Shown one piece after another: positions 33,428 through 44,118 of a DNA stretch of 64,000 bases; position 1 is the stretch's first letter; each line of letters starts with the position of its first letter. The translations under genes and the position numbers were made by a program. Location: assembly GCA_034509755.1 (NCBI GenBank), contig CM067541.1, forward strand, positions 22,308,001 through 22,372,000. Reading direction: 5' to 3'. The stretch is from Anisodus tanguticus. Its lineage: Eukaryota > Streptophyta > Magnoliopsida > Solanales > Solanaceae. The notes under the pieces were generated by a model. That model worked only from the letters and a program-made list of their open reading frames with translations, did not search any database and was not told the origin of the DNA.

Positions 33428-34071
33428 ATGAAGTCTGCTTTCTTTGTTGCTTTGTTGCTGATCACCATGGGTTTGTTTCTCTTTAATTCTTATTTTCTTA
33501 TGCCTTGAACCTTTAATCTATTAATTTTTATTTTCATTGTAATTTTTTATAAGACGGGTGTCTTGGAACAACAATAAAATTATCTTTGTATGATCTATAT
33601 AGGTCATAGGTTTAATCTAAAATCAATCATAGTTGCTAATAGCATAGCCTTGTCCTCTCTTTATGTATGTATGTATGTATGTATATGTGTGTGTGTATAC
33701 ATATAAATTTGAGTGAGAAGCATACTAGACCATGAATAAAGCTAGAATTCCAAGAGAATCCTCTTTCTTATCTTAGGCTCCCTTCCTTAAGGTATATTCG
33801 ATATATGAAATTACGGGGTGTCATAGATTATCACTATAATGTTTCAATAGCAAATAAAAACATATGTGAAATGCTGATTTAATTTGTTTAAATATTTTCA
33901 GTTACAGATTTTTCATCCAACAAGGTGGAAGCGAGGAACCATTGTGATTCTTCTGCTGATTGTCATTGTGTTGTGGGTCTCAACCCTCGTTGTTTTTTGC
34001 ATTTCTGTATTTGCATTGCCAACTCAAAGTTTGAAGTGCCTTCCGTACATAGCGTGAAACCCAAGAATTGA
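33428..34071 (+). CDS. Two-exon secreted cysteine-rich peptide, copy 2
   Basis: Exon 1 is 33428-33470, the intron 33471-33901 (431 bp, GTTTGT...TTTTCAG) and exon 2 33902-34071. The product is 70 residues and differs from copy 1 at Ala16Thr (pre-region) and His68Pro (tail). The signal peptide, all six cysteines (29, 35, 37, 45, 50, 52) and the splice sites are preserved. The intron is short because the ~900 bp holding the inverted LTR is absent. The join reads AGAATTCCAAGAG, consistent with loss between two ATTC repeats that still flank the segment in copy 3. With no transposon in the intron this copy is the most likely to be spliced efficiently. Confidence 0.74.
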
Positions 34072-34077
34072 TGTTGG

Positions 34078-34083
34078 AATAAA
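34078..34083 (+). terminator. Poly(A) signal of gene copy 2
   Basis: AATAAA 7 nt after the stop codon, as in the other two copies. Confidence 0.55.
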
Positions 34084-34220
34084 AATTTATTCACGCTCGA
34101 TATTTACATTTACATGTATTGGGTAGGGGATAAGATTTTATTATCGATGTATCGGCACTTGTCTGTGTATGTTTCGATTTCCTAAATATATGTTGACTTC
34201 AAAACTCTTACATTGAGTAA

Positions 34221-34885
34221 TACTCCCTCCATCTCAAATTATTTTATCGTGATTTTTAAACATAATTGTTACAAATTATTTGTCATTTTAAAAGTTCAAG
34301 ACAAAATTATTATTTCTTTTCATTCTACCCGTAGTAGTAATTGTTTCGAAGATTTACTATTTCTAAACGTTAGGGCTCAAACCCTCAATTTCTACAACCC
34401 AAATACGGATAAATACTATATAAACAGTGGAAGTCGTGGGAAATATCACAAGGGTTAGAAACTTACCCTCTTCAAGATAATAACGCAATAAAAATCACTA
34501 AAATAGGAGCTCTAAAACTCAACATATGAAATAAAATGTCCAAATCCCGATTTTGAGATATTTCTGCCGCAATTGCTGTCTTTTTACCGGTTTTGTGGTC
34601 CCACCACATTTGTGGTCTCTGAAGATTCCGCCTCTGCTATCCCACCACAACTGCGGTCCTTTTTACTACTTTTGTGGTTGCACCAGAAATCAATAATTTT
34701 TTCCAATAACTAAAATAGACATAACTCTCATATACGACCTCGAAATTCGACTAGTGTTTTTGCTATGATTTCATAATCATGATATGAATCTAATGGTTCA
34801 ATCAAAATATAATTTAGAGCTCATTTGATCAATATAGTACCATTTATGCCCCAATAAATGCCATTGAAACATCAAATATGAGTTC
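34221..34885 (-). repeat. Stowaway-like end and inverted LTR fragment, unit 2
   Basis: TACTCCCTCCATCTCAAATT at 34221, then the inverted LTR fragment equivalent to 8725-9245. No gene seen. Confidence 0.42.
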
Positions 34886-34889
34886 TTCC

Positions 34890-35612
34890 TTCCTTAAAAT
34901 TTCAATCTATGGGTTCTTCCTTCCAAGTTCAGATTTTTAAGACAAGTATTGGAGCGAATAAGGTATGTAGAGCTTCTATCCACGTGTGGGAATATCCATA
35001 TTTTGTCCACCCCATGTTTTTTGCATGAAATACGAGTTCTTCATAAGTTTAGGGTTTTGTTCTATTATCATGATAACCCTAACACATGTAATACTATACG
35101 ACATGCCTATATTACAATTCAACAATTGTATTCATGATAGATCATTACGATTGTCATGAATCTGTCCTTAATCCATGAATGCATGCTTTAAATTCTATGA
35201 GTTCATAAATACAAGTTATAATTATTATTACTCAGTTTCATGAAATTATACGTACTATTCATGATTTATACAAGTTATATGATATAACTATTCACATGTT
35301 AAACTATAATTGCAAACCATGTTTACATGTTATTTTCATGAAATCCATGGGCTTACAAGTCAACTATTTTCAAGTACATGCTTTTGGAGTTGCACAGATT
35401 ACCGAGAAGGTTCAGACAACCTGAAACTACGTTGCCAGCTAGGATAAGAATCGCTCCACTCAGTTAGGACGATATCTTCATGTTACCCATTGCGGGTTAT
35501 TGGATCCACTCATGTCATATTCATATCCCGTACCCTTGTAATGTACGAGATGGCTTAGCTGATCGGGCAGAGATCGGACGTCATGTTCCAGTGTGGTAGT
35601 TTCATATCGGTT
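34890..35612 (+). repeat. T2 5' LTR fragment, unit 2
   Basis: Matches 9250-9975 and 59075-59785. It stops at CGGTTATA, where it joins the middle of the G3 LTR (TATACGCGTCACC). Units 1 and 3 have about 1.4 kb between these points. Both sides carry GTTATA, so the loss probably used that short repeat. Confidence 0.75.
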
Positions 35613-36416
35613 ATATACGCGTCACCACCTGCAGCTGGTATAGATATCACGAAAAGAAAGATGTCCATGTGAGGCCAATATTAATGCCCTTGTGTGGCCA
35701 ATATGATATGATGCCCTTTTGTGGCCAATATGAAATGATCCCCCGAAGCTATTATGGGAAGGAAGATGCCCTTGTGTGGCCAATATTTATATGTATACCA
35801 CATTTGCATTGTGCATGACATTTAGGCATATGTATTAGGACCCTCAGGGGCATTTACTACTGGTCAGTTGTTTTTATCTTGGTCGACTGTTTCTGTATCA
35901 GATTGTTATATATATGTGTTATAATATTTCTTATGCCTAACATACTCAGTACATCAGTCGTACTGACGTCCCTTTTGTCGGGAGACGCTGCGTTTCATGC
36001 CCGCAGGTTCACGTAGGCAAGGAGATGATCCACGTTTGTAGGTTGCTGACTCAGTGGATTTTTGGAGCACTCCCCTTGTTTCGAAGTGTCGATCTATTCT
36101 CGGTACGGTATAGTTTTGCATGTATATATGGGTATAGTGGGGCCTTATCCCGACCTTTTGATATCACACTCTTTAGAGGCTTGTAGACAGGTGTCGTGTG
36201 TGTAGCAGTCTTGTATGGCCTTGTCGGCCTTTGGGATGTATATATATAAATTGGGTTTCTGGTTTACTATTTCTAAGTTTATATATGTCAGCAGAGTTCT
36301 GAGTGACGGCTCTTTTGGCCGCGAATAATTATGGATAGATGTTAAATGTATTGCTAGTGGTACCCGGTGGGTAGGGTTAGGGTTCCCATCGCGGCTTTCC
36401 AGTTTAGGTCATGACA
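35613..36416 (+). repeat. 5' LTR (3' part) of G3 and primer-binding site
   Basis: Ends GGTCATGACA at 36416; the primer-binding site TGGTATCATAGC is at 36421-36432. Corresponds to 61247-62051 of G4. Confidence 0.8.
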
Positions 36417-36613
36417 AATTTGGTATCATAGCATGTATGTCCTAGGGAGTGTACAATCCATGTCTAGTAGATTCTTGTTTATGGGTGTGTTGTGCACCAC
36501 ACTTATAAGCAGGAGGCTACCTGACATTTAGGGATGGTTTCCATTTTTTCATCTCACAAATCGTGCAGTAGAGCTGAGTTATAAGCATTTCATTCCTAAT
36601 CCGTCTCGTGTTT

Positions 36614-37864
36614 ATGATTCCAGCGATGCCTACCGCAAGGAAGAAGTTCAAGAGTATGAGGGTGTTGGATACGGCTGCAGGCGAAAGTACTAGCCGATTG
36701 TCACCCGCTAGCGAGGGCCAGAGTGAGACTCTCCGTGCGACTTCTTCGTATGATTCCTCCAGTTCACCACCTCCGGATGAGATTAATAGAGCTGCAGTAC
36801 CCCCAGTTCCTCCACTTGATACTCCGGATATGGATCTTGATATGCCAAGTCTTGTATAGTTATTGACACAATTGGTGGCCACTCAGGCCCAACGTCAGGT
36901 TCCCAGTCCTTTTGATAGAGCTGCTAGTGCGAGAGCTCAGGATTTCATTAATCTAGACCCTCCGATATTCACAGGATCAGACCTGAACGCGGACCCGCAG
37001 AATTTTCAGGATCAGATACAGCGTACCTTGCGGGTAATGGATGCTACCAATACTGAGTCGGTAAAGTTTGCTTCTTATAGACTACGGGATGTCGCGGTGA
37101 CCTGGTATGAGATATGGGAGCAATCTAAGGGACCTCATGCTCCACCAGCAAGATAGAGAGAGAGTTTTCAGAAGCCTTCTTACAACATTTTCTACCAGTC
37201 GAGCTTCGATGGGCTAGGCCCTTCTTACGTCTTGAGCAGGGCAACATGAGTGTTCGAGAATATAGCTTACAGATTAATTTATCGGCCAGATATGCCCCTA
37301 CAATTAGAGCAGAAATGAGTGATCGGGTACATAGGTTTGTTACTAGCTTAGGGCCGCACTTGGTCAATGAGTGTACTATGGCTTCTCTGAATCCAAATAT
37401 GGATATTGATCGCATTCAAACTTATGCACAGAATCTGGATGATCGTAAGAGACAACAGCTGGTAGATCGAGAGCGTGATAAGGGCCAGCATAAGAGGGCT
37501 CGATCCGTAGGTGACGTGAGGGATTTTAGAGGTGGGCCCAAGCCACAACCTTATAGGCGCCTATCCTACCCAGCAGCTAGCGCATCATTACCATTTTTAA
37601 GGTCTAGGGTTGATCGGTTTGTTCAATCGGGACCAGGTCAGAATTCACGAGCGTCAGGGTCTTATTATAGAGGGGATTTTATTCAGATGAGACCGTTGTT
37701 GGCTCGATATGAGCAGTGTGGTAAGACCTATTTAGGGTCGTGCCACCAAGAAGCAAGGGTGTGTTATTCTTGTGGGTAATATGGTCATATTATGTGGGAA
37801 TGCCCGATCGGAGGTGGAGGTGTTAGAGCCCAGCCGATCGGATATGCAGCAGCTTCATCACAGT
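36614..37864 (+). pseudogene. G3 gag, interrupted
   Basis: Starts at ATG 36614 (or 36626). Frame pieces are 36614-36859, 36863-37156 and 37246-37779, with a TAG after SLV and a shift near 37150. The retrotransposon gag domain is clear: FTGSDLNADPQNFQDQI, FASYRLRDVAVTWYE and VREYSLQINLSARYAP. The zinc knuckle CYSCG is followed by a TAA, then YGHIMWEC. By family it makes the nucleocapsid. The hAT element at 37865 follows the zinc knuckle. Confidence 0.82.
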
Positions 37865-38802
37865 TAGGGATGGCAACGGATCGGATCTAGACCGAATCCT
37901 ACTAGATCCAGATCCAGATCCATTTTTCATACCTAGATCCAGATCCATCGGGTTCATAAAAATCAGATCCAAATCCAGATCCATCGGATCTATTGGGTCC
38001 ACGGATCGGATCTGGATCTACATGTAATTTTTTTGGCTTGAATAATATTCCTATATGTTGAAACTTTTATGACAAAATGAAACACAATCTGATTGAAAAA
38101 AATGATTGAGTTCATTCAATCAACCTACAAAAACATGACACCATTATTCCAAAATACAGAACAAAGTTTTAACAGCACAAGAAAATAAAGACGATTGACT
38201 TCATTAGTGATGCTGAACATGTTTCAACTTTGAGCTAAATTTTGAAGGTTTTAGTGATGCTCCACTTGTAGTTCTACTGATTGACTTCATTAAACAACAT
38301 AAAATAATTTCAGTCATTTATCAAAAGTCCCATTTTTTTTGCTGATCAAACAAATAAGAGAAAGATACTTAAAGCTTACGGCTAGCAGATTAAAGGGAAA
38401 TTTAAAGAAGAGTGATAATTTTTTCTTTTTATAGAAATGAAAATATGGGAAACTGTAGAGAGCATATAGGTAAAAGAAATGAAACTTCAAAGACAAATTA
38501 CCTGATTATGTGACTTGTGCCTTATCCTGGTTCCACCATTTACCCAATACATAAATTATGAAAAACATTTAAGAAAATACTTATAAAATTACATTCTAGG
38601 TTATGGATATATTTAATAAAAAATGGATCCACGGATCGGATCTGGACCGGATACGGGTCTCAAATACAAGATCCAGATCCAGATCCGATCCGTCAGAAAT
38701 GGATCCGGGTCCGATCCGGATCTGTCGGGTCCAAATATTGAAGATCCATATCCTATAAAATAGATTTGGATCCACCGGATCCAAGATCCATTGCTATCTC
38801 TA
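37865..38802. mobile_element. Non-autonomous hAT element inserted in G3
   Basis: 938 bp with termini TAGGGATGGCAACGGATC (left) and TAGAGATAGCAATGGATC (right, read inward). Flanking 8-mers are ATCACAGT (37857-37864) and GTCACAGT (38803-38810), a hAT-type target duplication with one mismatch. The empty site is visible in G4 near 63355 (CATCACAGTCAGTACG). Both ends carry dense AGATCCAGATCC / GGATCCGG repeats, the subterminal motifs hAT transposases bind. The middle is AT-rich with no transposase. Confidence 0.82.
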
Positions 38803-38810
38803 GTCACAGT

Positions 38811-39540
38811 CAGTATGCCCGTCAGGTCAGAGTCAGCAGACATTATCCGGTCGAGGCAGAGGTAGGGGCGAGAACCGCATTTATGCACTGATGGAATGAC
38901 AGGACCAGGAGTCCTCACCTGATGTTATTACAGGTTTATTATCGGTCTTTTCACATAATGTGTATGCGTTATTAGATCCAGGCTCCAATCTATCATATAT
39001 CACCCTTTTTATTGCCTATAAATTTAGTATGGAGTATGAGTTGGTAAGAGATCTATTTGTGGTATCTACACCAGTTGGTGAGTCGGTAGTTGCTAGACGG
39101 GTCTATTGAAATTGTGCAGTATTAGTTTGTAGCCACCAGACCCTAGCGGATTCGATAGAACTAGAAATGATTGATTTTGATGTTATTATGGGCATGGATT
39201 GGCTGGCATCATGCTACGCTAATGTTAATTGGCGAACAAAGATTGTTAGATTTCAGCTCCCAAGCGAGCCAGTCCTTGAATGGAAGGGTAATACGCGATG
39301 CCAAATAGTAGGTTTATTCATACCTTAAGGCAAGAAATATGATCTCCAAAGGTTGTATGTACCATCTTGTTCGGGCTAGAGATGTCGATGCCGAACCACC
39401 TATGTCTCAATCAATTCCGGCGGTTAATAAGTTTCTTGATGTATTTCCAGATGAACTTCTAGGTCTTCCACCAGAAAGGGAAATTGTGTTCGATATAGAT
39501 GTGTTGCCAGACACTCAGCTGATATCTTCCTCCTTATAGA
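38811..39540 (+). pseudogene. G3 aspartic protease region
   Basis: LLDPGSNLSYIT near 38970 is the protease active site in the DPGS form seen in many plant chromoviruses. GMDWLASCYANVN near 39190 is the second conserved block. Frame shifts occur near 39100-39170 and 39295. 39339-39539 continues toward RT (FLDVFPDELLGLPPERE) and ends in a TAG before the RT. Confidence 0.78.
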
Positions 39541-40316
39541 ATGGCTCCAGCGGAATTGAAAGAATTAAAGGAGCAATTAAAAGATCTGTTTGAGAAAGGC
39601 TTTATTAGGCCTAGCATATCTCCTTGGGGTGTGCCGATATTGTTTGTACAAAAGAAAGATGGCTCGTTACGGATGTGTATCGACTATCGACAGCTAAATA
39701 AAGTCACTGTCAAGAACAAGTATCCTCTTCGTAGAATTGATGATTTGTTTGACCAGTTACAAGGTGCAATATGGTTTTCAAAGATCGACCTAAGGTCAGG
39801 GTACCATCAGCTAAGGGTTAAGGAGAAGGCTATTACAAAGACGACTTTGAGGACAAGGTATGGACACTTCGAGCAAATGCACCAGCAGCATTTATGGATT
39901 TAATGAACAGCGTGTTTCGCCCATTTCTGGATATATTTGTGATAATATTTATAGATGGTATTATGGTTTACTCTCACTCAGAAGCAGAGCATGTGAATCA
40001 TTTGTGGATAGTACTATAGACGCTTCGGGACCATAAGTTGTATGACAAGCTCCCCAAGTGTGAATTTTGGTTGAATTTAGTGGCTTTCCTTGGTCATATA
40101 GTGTCAAACGAAGGTATAAGACTTGACACTCAAAAGATTGAAGCAGTGAAGAATTGGCCGAGGCCTACGACTCCATCAGAGGTTCGCAGCTTTCTGGGCT
40201 TAGCCGACTATTATATGAGGTTTGTAGAAGAGTTTTCTACCATATCAGCACCATTAACAAAGTTGACACAAAAGGCCATAATTTTCCAGTGGTCTAATTC
40301 TTGTGAGCATAGCTTC
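39541..40316 (+). pseudogene. G3 reverse transcriptase, catalytically altered
   Basis: 39541-39903 holds RT motifs 1-3: FIRPSISPWGVPILFVQKKD, MCIDYRQLNKVT and WFSKIDLRSGYHQLR (motif A Asp present). Near 39868 about nine codons, including the expected MPFG block, are deleted and the frame shifts (GHFE then NAPAAFMDLMN). Motif C is FIIFIDGIMVYS-like (about 39935-39965), so the second catalytic Asp of FIDD is Gly. 40038-40319 is the connection domain (FLGHIVSNEGI, RSFLGLADYYMRF). This RT cannot be active. Confidence 0.85.
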
Positions 40317-40349
40317 TAAGAGTTTAAAGACAGACTAACATCGGCACCA

Positions 40350-41024
40350 TTGTTCACTCTCCCAGAGGGTCCAGAAGGCTACATTGTGTATTGTGATGCC
40401 TCGGGAGCAGGTTTAGGATGTGTGCTAATGCAGCATGGTAAATTGATTGCTTATGCTTTAAGGCAATTGAGAAAACATGAGAAAAACTATCCGACACACG
40501 ATTTGGAGTTGGCCGCAGTGGTTTATGTAGTGAAGATTTGGCGGCCTTACTTGTATGGTGTTCATGTAGACATTTTCACGGATCATAAAAGTCTACAATA
40601 CATATTCAGACAGAAGGAGTTGAATCTGAGGCAGAGAAGGTGGCTTGAATTATTGAAGGATTATGATGTGGACATTTTATATCATCCAGGTAAAGCAAAT
40701 ATTATGGTAGACACGCTCAGTCGTAAGTCGATGATCAGCTCAACTCCAATGCAAACCGAAAGGAAGGAGTTAGTGAGGAAACTTCATCAATTAGCTAGTT
40801 TGGGAGTCCGGTTAAGGGATTCGGAGGATGGTGGTTATGTGATTCAAACTATGTCAGAATCGTCCCTCGTATCGGAAGTTAAGGAACGTCAATGGGAAGA
40901 CCCCAGTTTGAGAAAAATCAGAGAAGGCATTCAACAGAAGAAGACCACGACCTTTGAGACTGATGAACATGGGATTCTCCAACACCAAGGCCGTTTATGT
41001 GTTCAAAAAGTAGCAGGATTATGA
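40350..41024 (+). pseudogene. G3 RNase H and integrase linker
   Basis: An open 224-codon frame. RNase H motifs are YCDASGAGLGCVLMQ (about 14-28), LELAAVVYVVKIWRPYL (51-67) and DIFTDHKSLQYIF (73-85), with Asp-Glu-Asp intact. ILYHPGKANIMVDTLSRK follows (usual VADALSRK altered), then the linker to GRLCVQKVAGL and a stop. It is open but depends on the broken polyprotein. Confidence 0.82.
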
Positions 41025-41039
41025 GATAAAATTATGACG

Positions 41040-41973
41040 GAGGTTCATTGCTCACGATATTCCATTCATATTGGATCTACTAAAATGTACCATGATCTCA
41101 AGAGCATTTATTGGTGGAACAACATGAAGAGGAGCATTGCGGAATTTGTAGCTTAGTGTCCTAATTGTCAGTAAGTAAAAATAGAGCACCAAAAGCCCGG
41201 TGGCTTGACTCAGAATATTGAGATGCTGATGTGGCAATGGACAATGATTAATATCCATTTTGATACGGGTTTACCTCGCTCTTACCGCAAGTTTGATTCT
41301 ATTGGGGTAATTGTTGACAGACTGACCAAATCATCTCATTTCCTACCGGTCAAAACTACCTACACAACTGAGGACTACGTGAAGTTGTATGTGAAGGAGA
41401 TTGTTCGCCTTCATGGTGTGCCTATTTCTATTATATCGGATTGAGGTGCACAGTTTACAGCTAACTTCTGAAAATCATTTCAAACAAGGTTTAGGCACCC
41501 AAGTGAATCTTAGCACAACTTTTTATTCTCAGACAGACAGGCAAGTCGAGTGAACGATTCAGACGCTCGAGGACATGCTGCAAGCTTGTGTATTGAACTT
41601 TAAGGGAAATTGGGATGATCATTTACCCCTTATTGAGTTTGCGTACAATAACAACTATCATACCAATATTAAAATGGCTCCATATGAGGCTTTGTATGGA
41701 CGGAGATGTAGAACTCCTATCGGATGGTTCGAGGTAGGCGAATCAGAGTTATTTGGGCCTGATTTAGTACACCAAGCCATAGAGAATGTAAAGTTTATAC
41801 AAGAATGGTTGTTAGCCGCTCAGAGTCGTCAGAAGTCGTATTCAGATGTGCGACGGCGAGACTTAAAGTTTCAGGTAGATGATTGGGTCTTCTTGAAAGA
41901 TTTCGCCTATGAAAGGGGTAATAAGATTCGGGAAGAATGGAAAGCTCAGCCCAAGATATATTGGGCCATATAG
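41040..41973 (+). pseudogene. G3 integrase remnant
   Basis: Zinc region STKMYHDLKSIYWWN with stops at 41155-41157 and 41173-41175. Core MINIHFDTGLPR: the first catalytic Asp is replaced by His. SIISD is followed by a TGA (41443-41445), and the later QTDG block is shifted and altered. 41575-41973 is the core C-terminus (HLPLIEFAYNNNYHTNIKMAPYEALYGRRC). It then joins GCTTGTGTACCATG directly, removing the chromodomain-like end that G1 keeps. Confidence 0.82.
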
Positions 41974-42117
41974 CTTGTGTACCATGTGAGGTCTAATGTA
42001 GTGATGTATGTTACCTTATATGGCCGTGAAAAAAAAATTTGTATTTTCGGGCTACGTAACGGGGATTAGATATGTCACCCTAACATTCGAGGATGAATGT
42101 TTTTAAGGGGGGAAGGA

Positions 42118-43926
42118 TGTAACATCCCATAATTTTGGGCGATGGTTTGAGCACCTAAACATAGGAAAGTAGACCCGATCCTTGGGAAATTTATGTTATA
42201 TTTACGTATGCTAATAAAGAACTTAGTAATTAAAAGGATAAAACCCCAAAATAATTTAGGAATTAATAAGTATGACGATGGGGATTATTAATAATTAAGT
42301 GATGTGGATTAATTCACATGGGCCCTTGATTAATTGGTAGAAATTAATATTGGTGAGGTGTAAGGTCACATGGGGGGAGTGACACGATTAGTGCCATGGT
42401 GTCGAGAAAATGGCCCTAACTTGCCACATGTTAAGGCAATATATATCTAGTCTCTAGCCTAGCTTTACTCTAAGATAACCAATTTTTTAGCTAAAGTATA
42501 CTACTGCTGCACGTACTCCATTAATTTTGCCTACTTGTTCTATCATTAAAGATCAATCCAAGAATGACCAAATTGTTAGCTAATTGATTTACAAAGGGGA
42601 GGAAAACGTTTACAAAAAAAGGGGAAAACTTGTTCACTGTCTCCATATCAATTTTGTTACATATTCAATTTGAATTACAGTGTTATGCTTTCGGATAGTG
42701 TTAGCAACAATAGCAACCCTCTTGACTCAGATAATTAAGTGGAATCAAGGTATGTTAAGTCATATTATTTTTTTCTCATGGCATGTTCCATGTAACGAAA
42801 CATAACCGTGATATTATTCCATAATTTACTCCTCTTAATAGTTAAGGAATGTTCATATTATTAATTTATATGTTAAAAGCAGATCTAAATATGTTCCTAA
42901 ATCCTTATTGAGGTATGTGGGAAAGATATTGATATTCCCAATGTTAGCCAAAGGTACAAGGATATTATGTCATCCGATAAGTTCAAAAGTGTTTCATTGT
43001 TATTCAAGCATTTTCATTTGCATTATATTCACGTATTATACTGAACCCACATGTGTTATATATGCTACTATATGGTATCAATATATATATTTAGGGGATG
43101 GGGAAAAGGGAAAGGCGTTATATACGCGTTACCACCTGCAGCTGGTACAGATATCACGAAAAGAAAGATGCCCATGTGAGGCCAATAGTAATACCCTTGT
43201 GTGGCCAATATGATATGACGCCCTTGTGTGCCCAATATGAAATGATGCCTCCATAGGCTTTTATGGGAAGGAAGATGCGCTTGTGTGGCCAATATTTATA
43301 TGTATACCACATTTGCATTGTGCATGACATTTAGGCATATGTATTGGGACTCTCAGGGGAATTTACTATTGGTCAGCTGTTTCTATCTTGGTCGACTGTT
43401 TCTGTATCAGATTATTATATATCTCTGTTATAATGTTTCTTTTGCCTGACATACTCAGTACATCAGTCGTACCGACGTCCCTTTTGTCGAGGGACGCTGC
43501 ATTTAATACCCGTAGGTTCACGTAGGCAAGGCGATGATCCACGTAGTAGGTTGCTGACTCAGCGGATTTTTAGCACATTCCCCTTATTTCAGAGTGTCAG
43601 TCTAATCTCGGTACAGTATATTTTGGCATGTATATATGGTTATAGCGGGGCCCTATCCTGACCTTCTAATATCACATACTATTTAGAGGCTTGTAGATAG
43701 GTGTCCTGTGTTTAGTAGTCTTGTATGGCCTTGTCGGCCTTTGGGATGTATATATATAAGTTGATTTTCTGGTTTGCTGTTTCTATATTTATATATGTCA
43801 GCAGAGTACTGAGTGACGGTCCTTGTGGCCGTGGCTAATTATGGGTAGATGTTAAATGTATGCCTAGTGGTACCCGGCGGGTAGGGTCTGGGTGGCCGTC
43901 GCGGCCCTCTGGTTTGGGTCGTGACA
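42118..43926 (+). repeat. 3' LTR of G3
   Basis: 1809 bp, TGTAACATCCC...GTGACA, preceded by AAGGGGGGAAGGA. Followed by CTTTTGC, close to the CTTTC target duplication of G1. Confidence 0.85.
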
Positions 43927-44118
43927 CTTTTGCAATACATTTTTAGACTATATTTCAGTATTCAGTTTACATATTTTAAATTAGTATTATTGCATTATTT
44001 TGATGCTCGTGTTAATTCAGTATGCCATGTGATTCGCTCGGTCACATGCAGTCAGGCACCGAGTTTCGTGTTTCGCCCAGGCCATAGTTTGAGGTGTTAC
44101 AAAACTTGGTATCATAGC

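Larger units (their letters stand above)
35613..43926 (+). mobile_element. Ty3/gypsy chromovirus G3 (unit 2), most complete internal region
   Basis: 5' LTR remnant, Met primer-binding site, gag, protease, RT, RNase H, integrase, polypurine tract and 3' LTR, in the gypsy order. It has lost the 5' half of its 5' LTR and about 385 bp of the integrase C-terminus, and carries a hAT insertion between gag and protease. It is the unit 2 copy of the same insertion as G1 and G4. Confidence 0.88.
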
